11,617 bases of DNA, taken from assembly GCA_034696485.1 (NCBI GenBank), contig JAQIWT010001262.1:1-11617 (forward strand), given 5' to 3'. The stretch comes from Isohypsibius dastychi. Lineage: Eukaryota; Tardigrada; Eutardigrada; Parachela; Isohypsibiidae. The notes under the pieces were generated by a model that was given only the letters and a program-made list of their open reading frames with translations, did no database searches and was not told the DNA's origin. Position numbers and translations under genes: made by a program. Below are positions 1 through 7,415 of this stretch, in pieces. Each line of letters opens with the position of its first letter. Position 1 is the first letter of the stretch.

Positions 1-220
1 TTCCGTTCCAAAATGTAAGCCTAGCAGGAACTGTCAGCTTTGCAGGACCGCAGTTTAGCAGGAATCGGAGAGTATTGTATTATTTGTTATCAGTATTGTG
101 AAGTTACCGTTCCGTTTCGCCAGAAAAAAAACCCCGTTCCGTTGGTTTAGTTTTACCGTTCCGTTGCCGTTCCGTTAGAGCGGTTTCCCGTTCCGTTAAA
201 ACCCGTTAAAATAACGGGAC
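1..220. repeat. Degenerate CCGTTCCGTT repeat array
   Basis: The decamer CCGTTCCGTT or close variants recurs at about 106, 133, 154, 165 and 188, and a partial copy opens the window. The block ends in a short hairpin, CCCGTTA-AAA-TAACGGG (202-218). The same motif appears in the opposite orientation near 9690-9730, including one exact 16-base match (187-202 against 9715-9730). This is a dispersed or mobile-element-derived repeat rather than a gene. The class of element cannot be told from the window. Confidence 0.7.
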
Positions 221-687
221 TGTCAAGGGACAAATCATGCCCAGTTCAAACAACGCTGCATCCAGAGATTGAAAAATATTTAGTTGAACTAAATTTATTT
301 TTAAAGCTGTCTAATGAATCCTTAAAATCAAAATGTATCACTTTTTATCAGATTTGATAACCAGGTAAGTTTGTTTGAATCGTCCGCTTTTTGGAAATGA
401 CGAAGATGACTGAAATAATATGGAACAGAACAGTCCCCACTCAGTTCATACCAACGGACACATGAGCATTTCAAATGACGAAAAACTGAAATATGAATGT
501 AATTCATATTCAATACCAGCATATCACGGAACACCGGCACTGATTTTGCCGTAGTCCCCATCAACCGGATGTGAATACAGTAATGATCTCTTTGGAATAT
601 TACCCAAGTAACGGGGGGGGGGGGATAATTTCCGAGTAATTTCTAGGTGATAATTGGAAGCAGAACCTTAGTACGCTCACTACCATC
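221..687. other. Intergenic region upstream of the MYCBP-like gene
   Basis: No coding signal that I trust is seen here. A small minus-strand open frame at 328-564 has no recognisable domain and no splice context. The region must contain the promoter and 5' untranslated leader of the plus-strand gene starting at 688, but no clear TATA box or initiator stands out. A run of twelve G lies at 613-624. Confidence 0.5.
613..624 (+). repeat. G12 homopolymer
   Basis: Twelve consecutive G residues lie 63 bases before the start codon at 688. Such a tract is prone to slippage and to sequencing error, and could form G-rich secondary structure in the leader of the downstream transcript if transcription starts upstream of it. 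Confidence 0.9.
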
Positions 688-1183
688 ATGGGAGAAGAGA
701 CACCTGAGAAGTTCCGTGCGTTAGAAGCTTCAATACTCAAATTCCTCATCACCAACGACCCCGCAAAAAGCCAGCTGCATGACCTCTTAACTCAAGTCGG
801 ATTGTTCGATTTGATCAGCAACGGTATCACCCGAATTCTTGTTGAAAAAATCCCACCTAAGCAGGAACTGCAATTTCTCAAAGACTATATCTGCATAAAA
901 AACTGGGATTCCGAGGAAACCGAACAGCTCGAAGAAGAGTGGAATGACTTTAACAACGAGGTGCAAGCGCTTAAAACGGAAAATGAGCAGTTGAAGTCAG
1001 AGTGGGAAGACATCCTCCACCCTCCACCGCCGAAAGAACCACTCAATCCCCCAACGATGACATCTAATACAAGTACACTGGGAGCACATAAAAACGAGAA
1101 AGGTCATCCTTCCTTCCAATTTGAAAATCGCAGAAAAGAAAGGCGACAAGAAAGCCGAGAAAAAAGAACCCAAGAAAAAATAG
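688..1183 (+). CDS. MYCBP: c-Myc-binding protein (MYCBP/AMY-1)-like protein
   Basis: MYCBP is a small helical protein that binds the N-terminus of MYC and several A-kinase anchoring proteins. The match is in residues ~32-70: LLTQVGLFDLISNGITRILV followed by PKQELQFLKDYI has the same hydrophobic spacing as the family core (YLEKSGVLDTLTKVLVALYE...ALDFLKHHL). A charged coiled coil follows at ~80-112 (EETEQLEEEW, EVQALKTENEQLKSEW), as in MYCBP. An N-terminal extension of about 30 residues is present compared with the ~103-residue human protein. Two 3' models exist. Unspliced, the frame runs to a stop at 1330-1332 (214 aa) with an unlikely hydrophobic tail. With a 61-base intron (1073-1133) it ends at TAG 1181-1183 after a lysine-rich tail ending EKKEPKKK, giving about 144 aa; I prefer this. 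The ATG at 688 is the first in frame; an upstream non-coding exon is possible. It is convergent with the mitofusin gene. Confidence 0.72.
1073..1133 (+). other. Putative 61-nt intron in the MYCBP-like gene
   Basis: Donor GTACAC follows ...AATACAA; the acceptor is a pyrimidine-containing stretch (TCCTTCCTTCCAATTT) leading to ATCGCAG. Splicing joins A to AA, giving an in-frame lysine codon and a tail KKGDKKAEKKEPKKK before TAG. The sequence also stays open without splicing, so the intron is inferred from tail plausibility. Confidence 0.45.
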
Positions 1184-1444
1184 AATGGGGTCTCTTTCAT
1201 TGTGTGAACATGTTTTCAGTTCACCATTTTGTGTACATATTCATACTGTATTTTGAAAAGACGTTTTTTTTTCCCGAAATTGAATCGAACATTTTTCGTG
1301 ACGTCCGACATGGAAGTTCGGCAGTGTATTAATTCACGTTTAAGTTTTATGGAAAAACTTCAACACGAAAATCAAAACTTTTTTTGTTAAGGGTTGGTGA
1401 CTGCAAACCGGAATTCCGCTCAAAATTCGACAGTTTTAAGCAAT

Positions 1445-1450
1445 TTTATT
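1445..1450 (-). terminator. Candidate AATAAA polyadenylation signal for the mitofusin-like gene
   Basis: TTTATT on the plus strand reads AATAAA on the minus strand, about 220 bases past the mitofusin stop codon at 1667-1669. Distance and orientation fit a poly(A) signal; there is no experimental support. Confidence 0.45.
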
Positions 1451-1601
1451 GTTTCTCAACAAACCACTCGTGAAAATATTTCACGACATCAAAAAATCAC
1501 ACCGAATTCCAATATCAAGAAAAAACACCTAACAACACACAATAGGTTACATGCAGAAGATTAATAACATTACATGACAAATACGGATTATAAGAGATAT
1601 G

Positions 1602-1607
1602 AATAAA
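1602..1607 (+). terminator. Candidate AATAAA polyadenylation signal for the MYCBP-like gene
   Basis: This is the first exact AATAAA found downstream of the plus-strand gene, about 420 bases after the preferred stop. It lies inside the presumed 3' UTR of the opposite-strand gene, which would make the transcripts overlap. Confidence 0.35.
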
Positions 1608-1666
1608 ATGTCAGATGGGAAGAGATCTTGTTCTCCTGTCCAACAAATCGATCGAGAATTCTGAAT

Positions 1667-1781
1667 TCATATTCCACTGACCACAGTCACATCTCCACCG
1701 GTTTCTCCCTCATCATCCTCATTGGCGATATATTTTTCCCAGAAGGCTTGCAACTGGGCTTCCAGCCAAACCAATTTATTT
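1667..1781 (-). CDS. MFN: Mitofusin terminal exon (HR2 end and acidic tail)
   Basis: After acceptor TTGTACTTTCAG it reads [18 protein letters not shown], aligning to NKAGWLDSELNMFTHQYL. It then adds an acidic, glycine-rich tail ([19 protein letters not shown]) before TGA at 1667-1669. Vertebrate proteins end only a few residues after the helix, so the tail of about 19 residues is an extension. Confidence 0.9.
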
Positions 1782-4700
1782 CTGAAAGTACAAATACAAA
1801 TCACTCCAAACAAAGACCAGAGATCCGAGAAAATTTTCCCTCAATCAAGATTCCCTGCGACCAACTGCAAACTACTGTGTCTAATATCGCAAAATGTACG
1901 GGTTTCAGCACTCAGCAAACTTTCTACAGATGACCGACTCATTTTAAAAGAAGTCGAACATTTTCCGTATTGAACGATCTTTACAAAAATACAAAGAAGT
2001 ATCTCAATCTATCAGATTCATCCAATGCTGAAAATGTAACCGGAAATATTCAAACTCAAATTTCGTTTTGGCTTGAGTCGTCACTTGGTCGAGTTCTTCA
2101 ACTTCTCGTCGAAGGGTGGCGATGCGATCAGCCAGGTCATCCGTTGACATTCCGACCATCTCAACCAGTTGACCATATGTGAAAAGCAGCTCCCTAAATA
2201 CCGAAAACCAGAGTTACCAGCAGAAACCGTCAAAACTGTCAAACCGTACAAAAGGATTCAGAACAATTATCGACAAAAAACCGCTCAACAAAAAAACAAT
2301 AGTACGTCAAAGAATTGTCACACTGAAAAACATAAGATCTATCAATACCGATATTCAAGAAAACGCTACTGCCCAAAAATACACAGAGATCACGTATTTT
2401 GGTCGCGATGCTAAAAAGTAAAAACGAACTGAAAACTCAAATAAAACACGCTGTTCAAAATTTAAATTACAGTGAAACAACCAATGAAACCAAACTCGAA
2501 TTCCGAAATTCTCAATATTGGTAATATTCCAACAAAAAGAGACTCCCTGTTTTTAGGTGCAATATTTGAATAATCGCTCCTTTCTTCCATTTTCAAATTT
2601 ACAGGATACCTACTCTTTGACTTGATGAGCGCAGTTTGTGGCAGTCGGATGGACGAGACTGTTCAAGTGCGGTCGAACATAACCGACAAACTGATTCTTG
2701 AAAACTCGACGCCGAGTCCGGAAATGCCAAGCCAGTCTTTCTGCTCCGTACAGAATGGCATAAGCGGCAACGGCGCTGCCAATCACTCTCCAACCAATAC
2801 TACGCCAAGCCTGTCGGAAAAACCCAAACTCGAATCAAACAAACCAACTGAAAAAAATCTTTTAGAATCTTAATAATAAATGATTTGACTTTCAGAATCG
2901 AAACGAAACCTTCAAACCGTGTTTTTTTACTATTTTTATATCAAATTTTTTCCAGATTTTTACCATGTTTCCAGATACTGACGAATTCGATGAGATTGTC
3001 GCATTATATAAGAGGAAGTAGACTGAATCAGATTGGTTTTAGTTTCCGACTGTTGACGAACTATCGGTTCCGATGTGACCGACTGAAAAACAAACCGTGT
3101 TATATATATAACAACATTTCTAATCAGAAATGGCATAGAATAATATCTTGAAAAAATCTGCATGAGTCTCAAATAAAAACTGATGAAAAACCTCTGAATT
3201 GTTGTACCGAAATTTTGTAAGAAACTGATTTTCGGCTGAATTGATTGAAATTTTCAGGACTGAGCTACATACCTGGCCAAAAGATGGAAGAAATGCGAAA
3301 GTGGTCAAACGACGAAGTTCCTTCCGGCTGAGAATAACGCGAGCCAGTCTCTGCCATCCCAGAGAAAACCGGAAGGTCAAATCTTCCTTGAAATCGAAGC
3401 ACAATTCCGGATACTCAGATGGATCTTCAAGTTGAAACGAGGTCTGCGGTGGAGCGGGGCTAACTTCAGTCCGCCAATGCTATTTACAAAAAAAATCGTC
3501 ACATTATCGATTATAATAAAAAAACACACGAAAACTTCAAATATCCACAAGCAGGCTTTCGCCGGAAGTCCTTGGTTTGAAAAGGATTACAACTCCACTG
3601 CTACATATTCGATTTTTTCGAAGAGTGAGATTCCCAAATGACTCACTGAGCGTTTGATTGTCAACAGCGTCGACGGCATTGTTGATAGGAACACAACATC
3701 GGGCTTCCAGATTGCACAGGTAGTTCCGCTCAAACGTCTCGTAGAGGCCCTGAAGAAAAGGCAAAGATACAATACTTCATGAAGACCTCAGGCAGAAAAC
3801 TTGGATCACAACGGATTTGGCCTGGCCAAAAAACGACCTGAATAATTCCATTATTCACCCCGAAAAATTATTACGAATCTCAACATAATGTTTCAGATTA
3901 ATAAAATGTAATGTTGGAGAAAGTCAGTAGAGAATAAAAACTTGTTACCAATTATACTTCATACAGTAGATTCTGCGAAAAGAACAACTAGCTGAACTGG
4001 AAAACTGGAAATTTCTACCGGGCAAAAGATAACAAACCAGAATATCAGATGCCCCTGCGGAACTAAAACTCAAATTGCTAAACTTACTTGCTTGTAAATC
4101 AGCATTTGTTCCGCAGTCACCGGCCAGTTCTTCGAATATGAATTCACAGTCGACTGCAGTCTGGCTAGTTCCTCTCTGAATCCAGCAATAATATACACAC
4201 ACAGAAATAATTCGATGGAAATATTATTATAGATCAATGGAATATTTCAACAATTCTGAAATCGAAAACCAAGAACCAGAACAAAATTAACCGCAACAAT
4301 TTCTATTTTCTTTTTCTCAATTTCTTTTCTTTCAATTGTTCAATCTTTAAATTTTCTTTTTTCTTTTTTTCAAAATTCTTTCAGTTTTCTATCTGCAACG
4401 TTCAATTTTCATTTCAATAAATTCGAAAGAAAACAATTTTCTCGACTTCTCCGTTGGTTTAAGGAACTTTCAAAATCCAACCGAAAGTGAGTATTCCTGA
4501 TAACAAGAAGCTGCAAGTCCAATAGTGAATACTGTTTATTCTGATCCAAAATTACGGATTCAGAGACAGAAAAACTTCGCTCAAAGTGTCGTACTTCCTG
4601 TCCTGCTTTCTGGGAAAGCTGCTCGATTTTCTCCCTGAATTCCGGTTTCATGCTTTCATAATGCATGCTCTTCAAGTTGAACTGCGCTTCTTGTCTCGAT

Positions 4701-7415
4701 CGCTCTTCATCCTGTTCTTTCCGGAGACTTATCAGCTCGCTCATAGACTTTTTCCAACCAAGTGCGCATTCCTTGAGCGATACTCCTACCTTGTTGAATG
4801 TGATGCTCGAATTTGGTTCGCACTGCGGATTTGGACATGCACTACTGAAAAGCCCGCTCAAATGTCCCAAAATCTTGCTCTCGCATTTGGTAGCCTTCCG
4901 CGAAGTTCGAAGCTGGAAAAAAAGTAAATAATTCGTCATCGTCGTATTTGCAACAAAGCTGATGTCGAAGATTCATCTTCTAACAATTCCAATATGGCAC
5001 AATTGACTTCCGGGAAAATCAGCAAAATAATTGCATTTTTCTACCCAAAAAAACAACGAACGACTGACTGAGAAATATGGCAAAAAAATCAAAAAAGCGC
5101 AGAACTGTGGATGTGAACTGAAAAAAAGATGAACTGAAAGATAAAAATTTCATATCAAAACCTTACTGAGAAATTTATAAAACAGGAATTATTCTGAACT
5201 ATGAAAGCAGAAAAGATGAGGTAAAGATGGAAAAAGCAGATATTTCTTCATTCACCTTTTAGTTCTTCGTCTTACATTTACATCAACGTAAACAACAAAT
5301 GACCGGAAAGAGAAATGCCCAAAACAGGGGACTGTCCAATTACAACAAATTCCGAAAATATTCGAATTGAAATGGGAAAAGAATAGATAAGTACCGGAGA
5401 AACCAACAAAAACAAACGGAATAAAAGACGAGTAAATTATTAGAACAGATATGAGGTATTGGAATTTCTTAACAAAGATTACATTTAAAACCATCGGCTG
5501 GAAGATTTATCTTAAAAACTATGGGATGAAAACAAACAAATAAACATTAATCAATATTTATCTCGTAACGATTCGATGTTCAGATCAACTAATATTCAAT
5601 ATCTACTTCGAAATACTCAAGCGACGATACCTCTTCCATCAGTTCCGGTTCATTTGCAGCGCAATCCCATCGGTTCATCAAAATGAATATATTCGGTTTC
5701 GATAATCGAACGCTGACTTTATGGAAGAAGTTCTTCTCCGTCTGCATCAAAGTCGACTCGGAATTAGCCACCAACACAAACACATCCGCATCCAGACAAT
5801 ATCTATCAATCCAAGTATCCGTATCCGGCGTAATATCAATTCCCGGACTATCCACAATCACCAAATCATCTCGAAGAAGTGGACGCTTATTCTTTGGCCA
5901 TAAGAGTCGAACCAGGCTTCCTTCCGTCAAATGTTCGTCACTCAAAGCGTGCGAGAGATTCGCAACTGAATAAAAAAACAAAAAATTATTCATATTTTTA
6001 AAACTTAAATATTTAAAAAATGTCACCTGAGGCAACAGAAATTTTGAACAAAATAAAACAGAAAAATCAAGCAAGCAATTTTAGACAAATAAAATGTAAA
6101 ACCAGATTTCAACGGACCAAATTCGCGTAAAAAATCGATTCACCACGAAATCACCGAAACGCTCAAAAAATGTGTCTTTACAGACCGGAAGTCAGAGATC
6201 TGAAAAACATGCGTTGCGCGTACCTTGACTGTTAATCGCTCGTTGGATCCTTCCTTCAAAGCGTATCCTTCAGTTTCGTCAGTTCCTTCAACTTGGATAA
6301 AACACCTGGTTGTATGACCGATTCCCGTCGGAAGAACTTTGTCTCGAAGCATCGCGTTGATCACCGTACTCTTTCCATTACTTGTCCTATAAATGAAAAA
6401 AATATACAGGAACTCGAGAAAATGATATTGATTCGAAGGCGTAACTGCTTCGACAATTCAAACCGAATTTCATCAGGACAAATTTTCAAAAAATCAAGAA
6501 AATCCGAACGGAATTGGCTAGATTTCTGATAAAATTCTGAATCGATTTAAATGTAAACAGAAAATCTATCGACTTCCAGTCTCAAATGAATTTCGAAGCA
6601 ATACGACCAAACAAAACCTGGACATGAGTTACTTCGGTTCGAGAACGCTCTGAAACTATAATCAAAATAGAGAACGGCGAAACCGACCAAAATTAGATCG
6701 AGAAAAATCTCTATGTAGAGAAAAGAAACAACTACGACAAGATCAAGAACAGAAGAAAATGGCGAACCTGCCAAAGAAGACGACTCATGTGATCCCGAGC
6801 GACCATTTCGGTAATTCCTTTGATTTGGTTGTACTGCTGGGCTACATGATCAACCATGGCTTGATCCACCGGTATGATCGAACTCTCTCCAATATCTGGA
6901 ACAGAACATAATCATGATCAGAACATTCATAATCAAAACTTCCCAAAAAAGAGAGATGCCATCAATTTTTGAAAAAGGAATATTCCAAAAGTGATGTCTA
7001 CTTTCTTCCTAAAGATCAAACACTCAAAATCAGCAAAATTCCGAATCTGAATTTTTTCTCGTACGAATCGTCACTTCCAAACTTGTTCCAGAAACAAAAA
7101 CCAGAAAACGGAATGACAAAATCTTTTTGCTAAAACTTTTGCCATTAAATCCAACTCACGTTTCAAAAACTTTATGCTTTCCGTAATCTGAGCATCCAGC
7201 TCCTTGAAGATTTCGTTCATATTTTTCTTAGCCGTCGTGAAGATCTTGAGTGGATTCTGGCCATTCTGGGCGCCTGTTCCATTTACTTCCGGTGGCACCA
7301 AAGTCGAACCATCCGGACTCAACTGGGCGCTGACATTCTGAATATCCCCACTTCCGGGCTTGTCCATATGTGATTGAGAGCGATGGATAACTCCCGACAT
7401 TCTGCCGTTATTCAT
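1667..7415 (-). CDS. MFN: Mitofusin-like (Marf/MFN/FZO) mitochondrial outer-membrane GTPase, multi-exon, with frame disruptions (possible pseudogene)
   Basis: Mitofusins are dynamin-family GTPases that tether and fuse mitochondrial outer membranes. Exon blocks read on the minus strand: 7415-7160, 6895-6768, 6386-6224, 5965-5631, 4912-~4576, ~4173-4088, 3749-3647, 3463-3273, 3082-2964 (doubtful), 2810-2614, 2193-2041 and 1781-1667. They give the N-terminal helix, the GTPase motifs ([25 protein letters not shown]), the HR1-side coiled coil, [17 protein letters not shown], the membrane-region block GWR...YGAERL, the cysteine motif TNCAHQV, and HR2. The ATG at 7415 has an in-frame TGA directly before it. 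Problems: a frameshift at ~6785, a phase mismatch at the 6224/5965 intron, TAG at 4842-4844, a frameshift at ~4727, no exon for ~50 residues after the GTPase domain, and no clear first membrane segment. Family identity is certain; whether a functional protein is made is not. Confidence 0.85.
2041..2193 (-). CDS. MFN: Mitofusin exon (HR2 helix, first part)
   Basis: From acceptor GGTATTTAG it reads [16 protein letters not shown], then [17 protein letters not shown], the start of heptad repeat 2, which mediates trans tethering of mitochondria. It ends KFEFEYFR at donor CCG|GTTACA in phase 2. Compared with vertebrate mitofusin, seven residues (TKFEFEY) are inserted after the QAK position, exactly one heptad. 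Confidence 0.88.
2614..2810 (-). CDS. MFN: Mitofusin exon (membrane region to TNCAHQV)
   Basis: It reads [20 protein letters not shown] then [20 protein letters not shown] and [10 protein letters not shown]. These correspond to the family's WKAVGWR...LYVYERLTW transmembrane region, the basic K-ER-FK-QF segment and the conserved SNCSHQV motif. Donor AAAGA|GTAGGT leaves in phase 2, matching the next exon. Confidence 0.92.
2964..3082 (-). CDS. Doubtful mitofusin exon before the membrane region
   Basis: Acceptor TTTTTCAG and donor ATG|GTAAAA bound an open stretch ([16 protein letters not shown]...) that enters in the correct phase 0. It leaves in phase 2, which throws the following GWR exon out of frame. 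It also lacks the hydrophobic GILVVGG-type segment expected at this place. It may be a divergent serine/glutamine-rich linker with an error, or not an exon. Confidence 0.35.
3273..3463 (-). CDS. MFN: Mitofusin exon ([17 protein letters not shown])
   Basis: The exon contains [17 protein letters not shown], the strongly conserved LCADFQEDxxFxFSxGW block. It ends FLPSFGQ at a good donor (GTATGT). The acceptor is debatable: CTGAAG (exon from 3463) keeps phase with the previous exon, while TAAATAG (from 3479) sits closer to the T-tract but breaks frame. About 15 residues found in other mitofusins before this block are absent. Confidence 0.85.
3647..3749 (-). CDS. MFN: Mitofusin exon (GLYETFERN...NQTL)
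   Basis: After acceptor TTTTCTTCAG the exon reads [18 protein letters not shown], aligning without gaps to ELHRHIEEGLGRNMSDRC of vertebrate mitofusin. It ends ...VDNQTL at donor CTCA|GTGAGT (phase 1). Input phase 0 matches the preceding exon exactly. Confidence 0.8.
4088..4173 (-). CDS. MFN: Mitofusin exon (EELARL...QMLIYK)
   Basis: It reads [18 protein letters not shown] then [10 protein letters not shown], matching the family segment EEIRRL...PVVLKVYKNEL. The donor CAA|GTAAGT is consensus. The acceptor is either TTCAG (exon from 4175) or CAGAG (from 4173); the latter keeps phase with a donor at 4575. Confidence 0.82.
4576..4912 (-). CDS. MFN: Mitofusin exon (coiled-coil middle region) with in-frame TAG and a frameshift
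   Basis: After acceptor TTTTTTTCCAG the frame reads [15 protein letters not shown], then TAG (4842-4844), then [14 protein letters not shown]; the family has FERRFEECISQSAVKTKF here, so a Glu/Gln codon has become a stop. The frame continues [14 protein letters not shown], then must shift near 4727 to [15 protein letters not shown] and [16 protein letters not shown], which match the family coiled coil. The 3' boundary is uncertain: donor GTACGA at 4594, or GTTTTT at 4575, which fits the phase of the next exon better. Confidence 0.8.
4913..5630 (-). other. Interval where a mitofusin exon is expected but not found
   Basis: Family proteins have about 50 residues between the NEPE...EV end of the GTPase exon and the AEGFQ block, including QHxERC and FFVSAKE. 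I read this A-rich 718-base interval on the minus strand and found no clear match. The best remnant is a short patch at ~4945-5010 (ending LLQIRR then TGA), which is too weak to call. The exon may be deleted, badly decayed, or very divergent. Confidence 0.5.
5631..5965 (-). CDS. MFN: Mitofusin exon 4 (G3, G4 and rest of GTPase domain)
   Basis: A strong acceptor (TTTTTTTATTCAG) opens the exon. It reads [20 protein letters not shown], then [15 protein letters not shown] (G3), [15 protein letters not shown], and [12 protein letters not shown] (G4), ending NEPELMEE at donor GTATCG. All nucleotide-binding residues visible here match the family. The 335-nt exon is uninterrupted. Confidence 0.93.
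6224..6386 (-). CDS. MFN: Mitofusin exon 3 (P-loop and switch I)
   Basis: After acceptor TTTATAG the exon completes the arginine codon and reads [19 protein letters not shown], then [14 protein letters not shown]. These are the G1 (with GR from exon 2) and G2 motifs with the catalytic lysine/serine and the switch I threonine intact. It ends ERLTVK at donor GTACGC in phase 0, while exon 4 needs phase 1 input. Confidence 0.92.
6768..6895 (-). CDS. MFN: Mitofusin exon 2 (helix before the GTPase domain), frameshifted
   Basis: Acceptor TTCCAG and donor GGCAG|GTTCGC bound the exon. It reads [18 protein letters not shown], the conserved (R)RHM/RDHM block before the P-loop. The family then has K-V-V/A-F-F-G-R. 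The bases encoding VVFFGR are present but one frame off: after ATG there is A-GTC-GTC-TTC, as if two bases (the lysine codon's AA) were missing. The exon is 128 nt, two short of what the flanking phases need. Confidence 0.8.
7160..7415 (-). CDS. MFN: Mitofusin exon 1 (N-terminal region)
   Basis: The exon starts at ATG 7415 and ends at a consensus donor (AAAC|GTGAGT). It encodes a polar leader and then [17 protein letters not shown], which matches the conserved N-terminal NPL-x-IF-x-AKK helix of fly and vertebrate mitofusins. It leaves in phase 1, which matches the next exon. A second Met (MSGVIHRS) could be an alternative start. Confidence 0.85.

Larger units (their letters stand above)
1184..1666. 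other. Convergent 3' intergenic/UTR region
   Basis: This AT-rich stretch lies between two converging genes and shows no further exon that I can recognise. It holds one candidate polyadenylation hexamer for each strand (1445-1450 minus, 1602-1607 plus). If both are used, the two 3' untranslated regions overlap. Confidence 0.5.

Noticed and set aside
1184-1332. Hydrophobic C-terminal extension of the MYCBP-like frame as a membrane segment
   Set aside because: It is AT-rich run-on sequence after a more plausible spliced stop at 1181-1183 and has no counterpart in the family.
4745-4890. TAG readthrough or an alternative genetic code explaining the mitofusin stop
   Set aside because: Independent frameshifts in the same gene make simple decay or sequence error more economical, and other exons use TAG and TGA as normal stops.
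4586-4931. Two plus-strand frames of 113 and 88 codons
   Set aside because: They are antisense to the mitofusin coiled-coil exon, whose minus-strand frames match the family.
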